Shown here: positions 47,452-60,290 of the stretch, piece after piece
How the letters are laid out: every line of letters begins with the position of its first letter
Position numbering within the stretch: position 1 is the first letter of the stretch
DNA from: Thuidium tamariscinum
Taxonomy: Eukaryota > Streptophyta > Bryopsida > Hypnales > Thuidiaceae
Reading direction: 5' to 3'
Assembly: GCA_947034885.2 (NCBI GenBank)
Contig: OX344756.2
Span: 17,914,098-17,978,097 of the forward strand
DNA: 64,000 nt
Program-made: the position numbers and the translations under genes
The notes under the pieces: generated by a model
Told to the model about the DNA's origin: nothing
Database searches by the model: none
What the model saw: the letters and a program-made list of their open reading frames with translations, nothing else

Positions 47452-50400
47452 ATGGAGGGGCGACGCGTGGGAGCTTTTATAACCATTCTAGGGCTTGCAG
47501 CTTTGTGGCAGCAAGCGTCCGCTGAAGGTAAGCTCCGAAATCGCTTAGTCTTGGTGTATTGTGTGAAGATCTATCGGACCTTAGGTTTAAGAAGAAGCTG
47601 TTGAAAGATAAGGGGGAGGTGTATAAGGTGATTACACCTTCGTATAGTTTTTAATGTTTCTGTCTCCGTTTGGAAATAGTGTATCCATTCTCAGTGGTGA
47701 TTGCACTGAGAATGGATACACTATTTCCAAACGGAGGTAGTAGAAAGCTTTTGAGTTTTAATGGGATTCTTAACAATTGAACGACAATTTTAAAGCGTTT
47801 TAGGGTTTAGGATGGTTACTGTTGGGGAGGCACAGTAGAGGGCTAGAGGTGCTGAAATTGCAGCTAACTTGTTGAATTTCAAACTTCATCGACATTTTCT
47901 TGGCACAAGATATGGAGAATTCGGTTGCAAGCTCTGTTGTATTCCCCATTCAAACAAAAATTCCATCACCTCTTGATGGATTTCAATAAGTTTTGGAGAT
48001 TTTAACAGGTCCTTGAATTTGTTTTCCACCCTACTTGGACTCCCCTGTACATTAGTAAGTTGCGAATTTTCAAGTTTGACCTTTAGGTGTACTTAAAATG
48101 ACCTTAAGTCCTGGTTTACATCCTCTTGATCAATATATAAGTTGTATTTAAGATTTAGTAGGATATGCTGTTGGGTGTTGCTACCTTAACTAATTAGAAC
48201 GAGTTGTGGTTTTGCAGATTGCTTCTGGAGCAGCAGATGCCAAAACCTTTGGCTGGGTGGTTGTGGCAATGGCTATGCGCCAGTGGAAACGTCTAACGAC
48301 TGCCAAGGCCTCTGTCCTATGCCCCAGTATGGCACGTGTCCTCCCTTCTTCACCAGATTCCAGTGCTGCAGAGAAGGTCTGAGTTCGGCGCCCCTGTTTT
48401 TGATACCCTAGAAGTTCAATCTTCATACAAGTCAATGATGCTCCAGGTTCAGTATAGAATAGAAGTGATTATTTGCCAGCTTATCCCAATTTGAGGGGGC
48501 ACTGGACCCTTGAAAGAATTTTCTGTAGACTTTATTTGAAAGACAAGTGGAAGCGCATTGAAATCGAATTGATTCAAGTTTTTAGATTCTTATGGAAGAA
48601 GTTAGGAATGTACATAATCTGCTGTGATAGTGCTCTTAAAGGTACAACATCTGTGCTCTGAAGCATTCATATGTTGGATTTTACTAGAGCATGCTTTCAG
48701 TAGACTGTGTGTAGGTTTAGAACCTCCTTTCATTAAAGACTTCTTCAGGCGGCAATGGAAGCCCTTCTTCGTGTTTTGGTAAATTTGGATACTTGTTTGT
48801 ATTCTAGAGGACCTGGAAGAGGGAATCCATCATTCTGTAGGGTTTCTTCATCCAGGTCCATGCTTTGAAGACTCCGTTGCAGCTGAAGACCCCCAATCCT
48901 GGCTTTAGGGTGCTCTTTGAAGATTCTCATAGATCAGAAGCCATATTTACAAGTAGGTTATATGATAAGGTCAAAATGGTTATCAGTCTGGGCTTGCCAT
49001 TTTTGCTTGGGGTCTAATCGATTATTTCACAAAAAGGGATCCCCTAGAGTTGATCTCATCGACCTTTGAATTTATACGCTTGGATCCTCTATATTTCTGA
49101 TAGAACTTCGTCGCCTTCCATACTCCAGAGAATGCCGGTTTGCAAGACCGATCCTCTACTCTACTCCTGTCCCTCTTTTGGTGGCAGATTATGTAAGAGA
49201 CTCAAGGACCTTTCCTGTGGTTTCTAGTTGTTATTACTATTTTTTTAACACTGGCAGCTATGATTTTGGACCAGATAAAGCAAGAGAGAGTACCAGCTGC
49301 AGTCGGTGTTCAAGTAGAAAGGAAATAGGAAACGAATGGTTTTGCTGTAGTGACTGCTCCGAGCCTGTTATTACTGATGAGAAGAGCAAGACCGGCTACT
49401 GCCAGACGGATGCTTATCTAAGCGTCCAGCCGAAACCTCGGGGTGAGAATCTACGTCAATTCCACTGAAAACATTATTGCTTTTGAATTCTTAGGACATT
49501 AGAGTTTTATGTGTTTTAAATAGTTCAAAAACTAGCACAAGTTCAATATTAAATACTTTGGATGTCTGAATTGTTACTCTGTATCTCTGTTCTGAAAAAA
49601 AAAAAATTTAATGTGGTTGTAAAACTTTGTTGTGCAACAGAGTTGTTTAAGTGGAATGCTCGAGGCTGGACGAGTTGCCGTGGTCACTGCAAGAAAGCTT
49701 CCCGAATTAGAGAGGTCCAGTGTCTTCGATATATTGAGAATGCTCCCCATTTGACTGCTGTTATGACGGACGACAAGTGCTTGGCTTCTACCAAGGTACT
49801 TCTCCCATTACACATGTTTGCAAACACACGTGCTTGTATGGCCTCATAAATGTAAGATGCTAAGGTTCATCATTGTGAATGTATTAATGAGTGTAATAAT
49901 AGTCAAATTTTCAAAATTGGCGTGCTTTGGAGTGCCAAAATTGTGGCATTCTAGTGTTTAGAGCTCTAAAACCAGGACCGCTTCAAATTGCGGATTGGCG
50001 CCTGGAAAGTTCTAACCTCTTAAAATTTCGCCATTTTAGCGAATTTGATGTTAAACTATGTGGTGCTCGCAGCCTCCAAGTCGAGAAAAGTGCACGCCTC
50101 CAAGCTGCATGGGTGCCCATCATCATAAGCATCAAGGGTTGCCAGTCTGGGCTACAGTGTTGATCATCTTGACGTCTCTTGTCGCTGTCGGAGGTCTTGC
50201 TTTCGTAGGTTACATATTCTACAGGTGAATTTGGGAGTTTTCTCTTGAAAGCTGGCACTCCAGGTGTTTGAGGGGCTTGAGAGTTCGTGACAATATCTGC
50301 ATCTAATGCGTCTGTTGTGTTTAAACTGAAGTACTGTATCTCATGTGCCATCAACTGGATTTGAAAACCAGATGCTAATAACTGCTTGGCTGTTTCAATG

Positions 50401-50463
50401 TGCAGACGACATTACGACACCAATCATGGGTTTGTGTATGTCATGCTGGATAGCTATTCATGA
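47452..50463 (+). CDS. type I membrane protein with a thrombospondin type-1 repeat
   Basis: Exons 47452-47527, 48218-48376, 49129-49192 (least certain), 49258-49442, 49641-49795, 50073-50224, 50406-50463 join in phase to 282 residues. Residues 1-25 are a signal peptide (MEGRRVGAFITILGLAALWQ..). Residues 26-78 are Cys-rich (DCFWSSRCQNLWLGGCGNGY.. to FQCCRE). A second Cys-rich block follows (SCSRCSS..WFCCSDCS..GYCQTDAY). Residues 166-225 fit a TSP1 repeat: W166, W171, C174, C178, R183/R185, C189, C208, C220, C225. A His-rich spacer (GAHHHKHQG), one membrane helix (238-262, VWATVLIILTSLVAVGGLAF..) and a 19-residue cytosolic tail ending in MLDSYS follow. TSP1 repeats bind matrix or ligands in animals and protists and are rare in plants. 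Role unknown; a cell-surface receptor or adhesion function is inference. A 30-bp mini-exon at 48750-48779 (GNGSPSSCF) is phase-compatible as an alternative. Confidence 0.75.
47664..47736. repeat. perfect 33-bp fold-back in intron 1 of the TSP1-domain gene
   Basis: CTCCGTTTGGAAATAGTGTA.. (47664-47696) is exactly complementary to 47704-47736 with a 7-nt loop. The transcript would form a long perfect hairpin. It may be a tiny MITE (the ends ..ACGGAG recall Stowaway-type termini) or a small-RNA precursor. Confidence 0.85.
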
Positions 50464-52380
50464 TTTTGAAAGCCACAAATTTGTGTTGTCAAATTGTTTT
50501 TGTTGTGGTCCTCAGCGTTGGCAGCTACTGGACAAGTGCTAAGAAGTTTTAGGGTTAGTAATAGTGTACAGTATAATCCTACATGTTGTGGGATGGGAAG
50601 TCTATTCTCTTGTTCTCGAACTATCAAATTCCTGTGGATACAAATGCGTATTAGCAGGAAATAATAAATGGTTTGCTAAAGTGCTCCAGTTTGTTGTTTT
50701 TAGAATTTCCTTTTCAAAACATTCCACAGTTTTAAACATTCACTTGTGTACTAGAACACTTTTTCATAAAATTACACCATTCTGTGAAAACTCTTCGGAC
50801 TATTCTTTGGAGTTACGTAGTATAAAAACCTTAACTTCACGGTTGGGGTCCCGTTGCCTCGTGGCTTTGTTGATACTCTAGTATCACCCGTTGTCTCTTT
50901 GCTAACCTACATGTATCTCGAGGTATATCCTCACGGAACTACTTGTAAGATGCTTGAAATAAAAACATTATAAATTTCACTTAAAATACATCAAGAATAT
51001 TCTCTTAAGTGATGAAAGTACAGTTTGGGGAGAAGTTTTAGCTTGACTGGCCAAAATCCTACATATTCTTGGACCAAGTGGTTGTCTCAAGTATACTCTT
51101 GGCTAGGCCTTAAGAAAATAAAGAATATTTTCTTTCTTCCTCTAAAATGATTTGTTTTTTTCTCAAAATTTTTAAATCAATTTAGAAACTCTAAATTTCA
51201 ATTGGCTAACTTATGTCAGTACTTCTTGTTCATTGTTTGGAAGTGTGCAACTCTCCTTCAAAAAAGAATTATATCTAATGTAATTTAGAACAACCCAAGA
51301 GCTTTATTTCTATGTATCTATTTGAAAAAAAAGCTCATGTAGTTGAATATGAGACCATTTTCAACACTACATTCATCAATTTGAGACTTTTGTACAACTT
51401 TCAAAATGTTGAAAATAGGCCTTAAAGTAGTCCGTCCGAAAAGCAACCATGCTCTAAAAATGATGACTAATACACAGATACAGATTGCTTTCTTCTATGT
51501 ACTAACAACCTACGTGTCAAGAGATGGTTCTACAAGTGGTTGCTACAAGTGACTATTGTGCTTCAACTTAAAAAATTTGTAACTAATTCCACAAAGGTCC
51601 AAAAAAATATGAAATGACTTGGATTAGATGCCACTTCCAGTCCTCTTCCTATGAAAATTTACAATATAGGAAGAGAATTCTTTCAAGGAGTTAAGCTTCC
51701 CCAAAGGCAATCAACTCTTGAAAGATCGCTTTATTAAGAGCAAACTACCTTGATACATGAAACTGGTCCTACGCTCTCATGTTTAGACTGAGCTTCCAGG
51801 CTTAATTCTACTGCTAAGCATATTCAGTTTGGAACTAACGGTGACTCGGATGGCCAGTGATTTAATGTAATTCCTTCTATATTTTCTGGGCACAAATGAA
51901 TGGAAATTTTCAGTTCCTTGCACATGAGAGAATACTAAAACTTGAATATTGAAACATTTGTTCCAGTCTAGACCAGGAAGATCACTACAGCATTGACTGT
52001 GCTGATAAGCTGTCACGTCGGTGGCGAAAGCGAGGCAGACGCTTGTTCCTCACACCACAAATGGCGCCGAAACTTAAGCACGCAATTTCTACGGTACAGT
52101 GTGGGAAGTCGTGCAGGACGGGAGGAACTTAACGAATAGGAGTGGAGTACTGTAGCAAGTGCTGATGAGGCCATTTAACAACTGAAGATCGATTCCGAAG
52201 CAGCTACAAAGCTGTGATCGAACTTCAGTTAACTTAGCTGACCCAACTGCGGATAACCTCTACTTCCACCTTCCAGTCATCGTTTAAAGTTAAGTATAAA
52301 TCAACCAAATAAAGGAAATATCGCTGCCACTATGTAAGTGATCGAATCCTACTAATAACACGTAGGGGTCTCGGGGTCTC
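50464..52380. other. intergenic DNA
   Basis: 3' flank of the TSP1-domain gene, then AT-rich sequence. 51565-51700 is another copy of the ACTAATTCCAC..ATATGAAATGACTTGG repeat. 51780-52300 is more balanced in composition, without a supportable gene. Confidence 0.4.
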
Positions 52381-53549
52381 AGACTCTCAGATGCACAACA
52401 ATAGTGCATTCCGTTCGTTTTGGTTTTGGGTAGACCAACTTACCTTCCTCTTCCTCTAATTAGAATAAGAAAATGTGCAGCTCCAAGTAGCGGAGAGAGA
52501 TCTATCAACGTGTCCAATAGCAGGGAGATGCGAAGTATCGTTGTTTCCCATCAGAAAAGATCGGATTCTGAACTTTGCAGGCTTTCCTTTTTGATTCCTT
52601 ACACTTCCTTCCCTTTTACCGTCACTTCCATCTTCCTCTATTCGATCCACTCTAGCTACAGTAAGAAAATCTGTGTGTAATAGCAGGGAGATGCGAAATA
52701 TTGTTGTTTCCCTCACGAGAATATCAGAAGCTTCCCACGTGATTCCTCGCACTTGGAAAGGGGAAACTGAACAGAGAAACTGAAGCTGTCATCAGTCTAG
52801 GGAAAGAAAGAAATTTAGTTAGAGGCACAAACTTCCCCCGACTAGCTGTTAATTTACTGATAAGTGGATTTAAACCGGGAATGGCAATTTCAGTGTGGAA
52901 ATTGGACAAGAATCCTACTGCTTGTGTCTATGAAAAGTGGACAAAATACCCAACTTTTGTGTCCAAATGCAGTGCATCTGATTCTCACTACAGTACACAT
53001 AGACAAGGAAACTCTTCAGTTCCAAACGGCTTTCCCAGATGGGATGGACAATTTGGATTTCTCCAAAGATCTCTACGAAGCCTTTACCTGAGAAAGGGCT
53101 TGTCCATGCAGTTGCAACAAGCTCCCGAGGCGCATCGCTTGCAGCAGCGGCGCATCGTCCAGCAGAACCAAAAGCACATTTGAGATTCGTCTGTCGAAAC
53201 CCGCCGCGGGTCCCATGGCAACACTAGTAAAGACCTGGGCCTGCTTGCCATGCATGCCGACCTCTGGGCAAATCCCATTGACAAATCCATTTTGAAATGA
53301 ATTTGAAACTGAATCAATGCAGAAGTCCCTCACAAGCTCCCCTTTTCGGTACTTACAACGCCTGAAAACGTGGCAATTTCTCGGGGAGACAGATCAGCTT
53401 CCTCGCAGTCCATATAAACCCCTCTGCTCCCATTCGAATGTGCACACCCATTCAGCGCTTCGATTCAATCTCCCAGCTTGTAATCTTGAACTGCATTCAT
53501 TTGACTTGCCGCATTTGCAGTTCTCAGTAAGCTTTTGACCGATCCAGCT
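52381..53549 (+). promoter_or_regulatory. promoter and leader of ASR-like copy 1
   Basis: Homologous to 61934-63105 in front of copy 2. Shared elements: a G-box/ABRE core CACGTG at 52736-52741 (copy 2: 62248-62253) and a TATA box TATAAA at 53413-53418 (copy 2: 62959-62964) followed by a C/T-rich start region. Copy 1 also holds a local duplication: AATAGCAGGGAGATGCGAA occurs at 52517 and again at 52679. Conservation and the CACGTG fit ABA or dehydration control. Confidence 0.6.
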
Positions 53550-54319
53550 ATGGCGACGTACGACGACAACAACGGGTATGGCGACGACATCGGCCACGGT
53601 TATCACAAAAGCTCCCTCAGGAAGGATCAGGTACTGAACTGGAATCATGTTTGTATCCGCGATGGCAAGGTTCTGAGAATCTTAGATTATTTCAATGCTT
53701 GATTCCTTGTATTTTGTGGAATCTCTGCAGCCCCTGAATCAAGTTATGCTAAATGTGACTTGTGTTTGATGGTTTTTGGATTGGATTGTAACCATTCATG
53801 GTACAAATTTCATCGAGTTGGCCAAATTGAATGCCTTCATTGTAATGTGTATCTCCTCCTAGTACGAGTGAGATAAACATTAGAATGGCTCGGTTTTAAA
53901 CGTGAATGGAGCTCGATGAACTGGTACCGACATAGATCTGCGACTGGGATAATTGGGAATTCGCCACTTGGGTTAACGGATAAATCAGTATATTTTGAAT
54001 ATTGAATTAGAAATGTTTAATAGAATTGCAGACCAATTTCTTCAAGCTTTTGCCAATTTTTTTGAATGTGTGATCGAAAGCTGCTTATTGACTTACGGTG
54101 GGCTGATCGATGCAACTGCAGGTTGAGAATTTGGCCAACCGCACTGATATCTCCGACGAGGAGAAGGAGAAGCGGCGCCACAAGCTGGAAGAGGAAGTGG
54201 CCGCAGGTATTGTGGGCGGAGGCATTCTAGGCTACGCTGGGTATCACCACCATGAGAAGAAGGAAGGCGAAGACGAGCAGATCGGAGGCGAGAAGAAGCA
54301 TCACCACTTCGGACTCTAA
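53550..54319 (+). CDS. ASR-like (ABA/WDS) stress protein, copy 1
   Basis: Two exons, 53550-53630 and 54122-54319 (donor CAG|GTACTG, acceptor AACTGCAG), encode 92 residues. Exon 1 gives MATYDDNNGYGDDIGHGYHK and SSLRKDQ. Exon 2 contains SDEEKEKRRHKLEEEVAAG, a Gly-rich turn (IVGGGILGYAGY), then HHHEKKEGED and the His-rich end EKKHHHFGL. The order KxEEEVAA, Gly/Ala stretch, H-H-EKKE, KKHHH matches the C-terminal half of the ABA/WDS domain of abscisic-acid/stress/ripening proteins, and the two-exon structure is typical of that family. Such proteins are small, hydrophilic, zinc-binding chaperone/DNA-binding proteins in cytosol and nucleus, induced by water stress. Shorter than angiosperm ASRs. Similarity is to one half of the domain only, so the name is probable, not certain. 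Confidence 0.7.
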
Positions 54320-57300
54320 ATTATCCACACACAAGATTCGTGCAGAACTTGTGAAGTAAAAATCATGTCGACGCCCGGGTTCTGTGACCGTGTGGTGCAA
54401 CGTGTGATCGGCGTGAAGCTCAATATGTCTCTGTGTTTTATTTCTAAGCCTTGGTTAGTTTGTGATAGCTGATCAAGCTTTGGTTTGCAGATAATATAGA
54501 TGAATAATGTGAGCGCTGATGTCACGACGTGGCTGTACATGATGTACGGTTTTTAGTCTTTGTAATACGTGTTCATTATATGTACAAATGGCTTTTTTCT
54601 ACTAAATACTTTTGTGGAGATGTTGCTAAGCTTGGCTGTGGAGATGAGTTCGTAATGTGGACGGATTTGACGGCATGTTTGTGCATGATGGTTTTGCATG
54701 ATGGTTTATGAATAATTTGTAATTCGTGTCAAGTCGTATGCACAAACATGAGGAGAATTTTTTTATTCTTTGTGCAGTTTCTGAAGGTGAAGGATGTTGT
54801 TTAAACCACTTCTAGTTGTACCACTTCGATCCTTTATTGCTTGAATTCATCTTATTTTTGCATGTTTGCATACATCTCTACAAAAAAATATTATTTACCT
54901 CAGTTTAGTCAAATTGATTGTAATGATGATTTGTTGTGTGAACATCTTCAGTACTCCGTACTATTCTGAACGAATGAAATGTTCGTTGGATTAACACCCA
55001 AAACAAATCAGTTTATCATTCAGATGTGGAAAAGTGTCGAATATAGATTCTTTCACTGTAAATACTCTTCGTAGCAAAGGAATATTCCGACAAATCAAGG
55101 GATCTTCTTTGGCTTTCTAACAGGATCAGAAATAAGATACTCAATTTATGCGGTTTTCAAGCATGATGTGGTGAGCATATTGTATTGGTTCAAAGTTTTA
55201 TTAATAAATATTCTACAACGAAGCGAAGTTCTCATCTTGAAGTGTAGTGTACACCCACAAAATGAACATCTGATTTTTCTGCATGATTCCGAAGTCTGTG
55301 GCACTTCGATAGAGATGTTGCAATCCAGTGAGGTTTATGTATTTCTTCCTATTAAAATCAAGTCGTATTCAAATTACAGGATTGTTTCTTTCAAATCATG
55401 TTCAAGCTTCTCTCAATGATAATGGTACCCTACGAGCTAGTCCGCCTCATCGTCAGATTCTGTGTCGAGAGGAGAGGATCACATCTTTTCGAAAATCAGC
55501 TGGCCATGGTAAGCTAAATGGGTCTTTGGGGAATTTTTCCGTCACCTATTACGCAAAATGAACTGCAGGATAGAAAAATTAAAATCATCTGTCAATAATC
55601 CTCTTGGATATCATTTTCGCGTGATTGCAAATCGGAATGAGTGTTTCCGTCTCCATAATTGTTCAAAGCTTCCGTGAAGAAGAAGAAGAAGAAACAACAA
55701 CTGTGATGTCGATCGTAGGCGGATCATTGTCAGTGCAAGAGTCGTCTGTGGTAAGTTCTACTGGCCCTGTCACATTGATGGTTGTGATTAATTGGCAATT
55801 CATCGCTGGCGATCCCCAATCCGTTCAAACACGGAAACAGCTTGCTATTCATAACTATTGAATGTACCACTATTCACTCCAGGAGGCAACCGAATTCGTT
55901 TCGCAAATTATTACCGTCCATTTGGTTCAATTTGGCGTGATTACGTTCTGGGAGCCAGAATTGGATACATTCATCTTCACAGAGCTGTAACAATTAATTT
56001 ATGTTTTCGACTGCGTGCCCTGAAAAGTGCGGAAGTCGGAGAATTCTGTCGAAATCGAAATCGAAATCATTTTCTAATTTGCCAATCAACCAGGGCAGTC
56101 CATGAGGCCCACAAACTAAGCAACACATGCCCGTTTCTCTTAGAGCATCGCCACCAATTCATTATACAAGTCTCGGCAACGCCAAACAGTGCTTGCCGTG
56201 CTAACAGTGCTTGCCGTATGGGTCCACATCAACATCACGTTACAGCACAAATTGTGGTGTTCCTCACGTTCACATGTACTTTTGCTTGGTATAGGAGGGG
56301 CTTTGTAGAGGGCAATATTACACTCACGTTAAGTTGGTCAACGTAGACTATGGCCACACTCAATGTCAACATGGATGTAACATAGGGTTTTGAGGGGTGC
56401 AAAAATGAGAAGAACTAATTCAAGGTTGTGGATGTGTAGTTATACTATTTTTTTAGTAGGTGTCTTTTATCTATTCAAAAATTTGATTATACAATTACAT
56501 ATAAAAAAATTTATTTTATTTTATTTTCAAAGGGTTCAACGCTTATATATCTATTATAAGTTTTAAAATTCAGAAGTTTTGAAAAAAATGTGAAGACTAA
56601 AAATATTTTAGGAAAATAATAATTGAAATTAAAATTAAAATTAAAAAACCTTATCCTATGTATACCCTTTGGGATGCTTTGGCGGGCCAATATTGTGCTC
56701 ATCATTCACATTGATAAGGTTGAAAGGCAAATTGAAATTGAGCAATGGGAGGTGATCAATTCCCAACATCGACACCGCACAACTATTCAATATTCCCCCA
56801 CTATCGGATGTGCCCAAAGAATTGTATTGAGAGAAGGAGATGTCTACATAGGGCCTCCTTTGGAACTCTTAGTAGAAAAAGTTTTTGACATAGTGCCAGC
56901 CAATCTTGCAGTTGGTGCACTTGATTTTAGTGCTCTTGAATTACAAGCTTGGAATGATTTTTTTGGGAAGTTTTTCCTTAACTTTCAGCCAAAAAAAATT
57001 TGAATAATCTCACTCTTGTACTTGTTTTTTTTGAAATGTTGTTGTTTATTTGGTACGTTATATGTTCAAGTTTGTTTTCTTATTCAATTTTGACATGGGT
57101 TTTTTTGTATAAGCCTCTTTTCATCATCTACAAAATAATTTTTGGATGAGTGGCATTTAAGGGAAAAGATAGCTAGAAACATTGAAGCAAGGAATAAATT
57201 TCAAGTTCAACAAGATGTGGTATTGTTAGAAACTTGGTTGATAGAACAAGTTCTATTGAACCAATTGATTATTTTATCATAAAGACAAGAAGGTATTTTA

Positions 57301-58544
57301 TGAGAAGCCTTGTCTATATACTATTGACTATCTTTTTTAATAAGGTCCTACTCAAACTTCCTCATATGCAACTTTTGTCAAAGTTGCCTCCCATTCAATC
57401 TAGAGGCAATAATTGAGTCCACAAGTCATTACAAATGTGGCTACTAAGATATACACGTCCTTAATCATCATTGTCAAAAATACAACATCTACATTTCAAC
57501 CAACAAGCATGGCTTCTTCCTAAACTCCCATTACAAAGAAGTTGAACCCACTAGAAGGCTCTTAGATTTTCTTACTATTTTGGTAATCAATAGCCCTGCC
57601 CAGGATTGTACAGGTTGGCATTGAAGTCACCACGTAAGGTTTTACAGCACTAAATGTGTGAGGTTTGACCAATGACTGATTTTCATAATGGATTCAACCA
57701 AGTGTTAGCCTCATGGTGAAGATAGAAACCTCTATTTGAGGTCATGATGCTCTTGCCCACTGCACATCATTTTGTTTACAATATTGTCCGGACTCTGAGT
57801 AGTGAAATATCATTGAGCCCAGACCCCTTCTAGTGAGTTCAAATTTCTAAAGAGAAGTAGCCCGTTTCTGGACTCAAATTTTGTGTAATGATTGATCACA
57901 CAAGTTGATACATGCAAAACATAATAATCTATAAGAGAATATTGTTGGTACACCTAGAGACACTCCTTTGAAAATTCATAACTTATTCACATGATACCCA
58001 AATAACACATCTTAAAGTGCATTTGGAATTGTGTTTCAATTGGCAATATCCTACTAAAAAATAAATTTATAGTGAGTACGTAATAATAGTAACTATGCTC
58101 GATTGGAATGAGACACCATTATAGGTACGCACACCTTTCACTTTGGCAAGACAGAACAAGGGGCCTTACCCATTTAAATATTGGAATCTCTGCTCTTGAA
58201 TGACTTCCTAACTTTCCCAAGTGAAGCGACTAAGAATAATGCAAAGCCTGCATAATTATATCTTTCAATTTTGTCAAAGCTAACTTACTCATGGTTCAAA
58301 TCAGAAACTGAATTACCTTATAGGCCATAAGCACATATATTTTTCTACACCTTGAACTTAATAATGATGCCACAATTCACTGGCATTGGGCAAAATTGTG
58401 AAATTCAAAGGCATGGACTACCCTTCGTGAGGCATAATTTAAGTCCTTATCTCATGAGAAAATTGTGAAAGAATTGTGTTTACAATTCTGGCTTGCATTG
58501 CTTATAAATTCATGACAAGTCATCATTTCGGAGTAATTTGAATC
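54320..58544. other. 3' flank of copy 1 and intergenic DNA
   Basis: To about 54500 is 3' UTR-like and matches the downstream of copy 2 (AAGCCTTGGTTAGT.., TGATCAAGCTTTG). 55600-56340 has balanced composition but no recognisable protein. 56700-56960 (plus) carries an open, protein-like stretch (HRTTIQYSPTIGCAQRIVLR, EGDVYIGPPLELLVEKVFDI) of unknown origin, followed by decay. 57000-58540 shows nothing recognisable. Confidence 0.4.
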
Positions 58545-60216
58545 TTAACCCTTAAAGGATTAAACTATGTTTTTTTGCAACATAGCAATTTTGGGCAACT
58601 CACTACCAATGGAGATTTTTTTTTCCTTTGAAATTTTTCCCAAACATGCGTCCAAGGAGTAGCTTTAACCCCTAAAAGCCCAAAGGGTTAGGACAAAACA
58701 CAAATGTGTTATAAAATATAAGCATTACAACTTTTTTGAAGTTAGTATCAAAGAAGATAATGTAAAGCACAAAACGTAGAAAATATCCATACAATCAAAA
58801 TCAAAATAATATTTTTAGATTATTTTTAAATGAATTTTGAAGATATAACTTCAAAAATTCACCAAAAATACAATTTTTATTTTTAGGATTTGAAATATTT
58901 TTTGATTGGTCAAAATTGTGTTTTTTATTGATATATATTAAAATGCAAAATATTCAACCTCTAAAAGCCTAAGGGATTAAGACAAAATACAAATGTATTG
59001 TAAAATATAAGCTTTACAACTTATTTTAAGTTAGCATCAAAGAAGATAATGTAAAGCACAAAAAGTAGAAAGTATCCATATGATCAAATTTTAAAAAATA
59101 TTTATAGATTCTCTTCAAATGAATTTTGAAGATATAACTTTAAAAATTCACCAAAAATACAATTTCTATTTTTAGGATTTGAAATTCTTTTTGATTGGTC
59201 AAAATTGTGGTTTTTAATGATTTGTTAAAAAATAAAAAATATTTATTAATGAGAGAATCAATACTTCCCCCAAATAGTAAGTTTTTCAACGCTAAGCAAT
59301 TTTAGACACTTTGTACTATTTCTCCTTTTTTTTGCTATAACTTTTGTTTGACCGTATAGATTTTAGTTTTGAATGCAAATGTTGAAACACAATCCAATAT
59401 TTGGAAATCTGGAAAAAAAAAATTCGAAATTTTTTTTTTTGCCCGAAAATGCTGCCCGAAGTTGGGTAGTGACCATAAAAAGGTTACTTGAGCACTTAGG
59501 GGTTAAAGCCCAACAATTTTCATGACTTTTGACCACATGGTTAAAAAGTTATTGCATGATATGTAACTTTCTTAGTTTGGCAAGCAACCTAGGCAATTTA
59601 AAAAACTTCTTCAAAAAATCACTTTTTTCTTAAAATAAAAATTTGAAATTGGTTCTCTAGATCTATATAGACACGGGAAGCTTTGACTATGCCATTTGGA
59701 TTAGTGAGATGAAAGTTATGAGGAGTTTTAATTTGTGGGTAGTTTGTACAAAGTTATGGAATGTCTACTCTAAAATAAACTTTGAAGTCCTTTATTTAAT
59801 TCAATTTTCAATATTTAAAAATAAAAATAAAAACATTGGATGTAGATTGTTTATTACAACATTACAACCATTGGGATTGGCATTTTTCAATTCAATAAAT
59901 AAGTTGTTAACAATTTAGTATTTTAAATCATTCTCTACTTCTTTTTACTTACCATTTCTTTTACATGTTGTACAATTCTAAATGATTTGAAAATTTTCAA
60001 GCATGTAGCCAAATTTAATCAAAGAATTAATCTAAAGAGTTACAATCATTTTGGACATTTTTTATACAAATGTGACTTTTTGAAGTAAAGCTGCCCGGAT
60101 TTCCGCAGTGGTAAAAAAAGGATTTTTGTAAATTCAAACACTAATACCTTGCAATCTACATGGCATATATTTCTGAAATTTTGGTGAAAACATAGTCAAA
60201 AACCTTTAGGGGTTAA
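58545..60216. mobile_element. TTAA-flanked CCCTTAAAGG element interrupted by a second element
   Basis: TTAA at 58545-58548 followed by CCCTTAAAGGATT. The right end is AACCTTTAGGGG then TTAA at 60213-60216. The outer sequence aligns with 24939-25887 (TTGGGCAACTCACTACCAATGG.., TTGACCACATGGTTAAAAAG.., GCATGTAGCCAAATTTAATC..). The element is split at 58665-59506 by a nested insertion. Confidence 0.75.
58665..59506. mobile_element. nested TTAA-flanked CCCCTAAAAGCCC element, 834 bp
   Basis: TTAA 58665-58668, CCCCTAAAAGCCC at the left, GAGCACTTAGGGG at the right, TTAA 59503-59506. Insertion interrupts AGCTTTAAAGCCCAAC; uninterrupted forms at 25067 and 45275 contain a single TTAA, proving a TTAA target duplication. 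Inside are two ~285-bp tandem sub-units, each beginning CCYCTAAAAGCC and containing CAAAGAAGATAATGTAAAGC. A sister copy is at 60295-61129. No transposase frame. Confidence 0.8.
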
Positions 60217-60290
60217 GACTTCAGCTCCGGCACAAATGAGAATTGCCACGGTTGATTGTGAAACATCAATGCCACTCACATAAATAGATC

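Noticed and set aside
53039..53333. Frames on both strands just upstream of ASR-like copy 1
   Set aside because: The homologous leader of copy 2 does not keep them open in the same way, so this is promoter/leader sequence.
55858..56346. 162-codon plus-strand frame
   Set aside because: Residue pattern lacks domain or secondary-structure logic, and there is no convincing promoter or splice context; kept only as intergenic.
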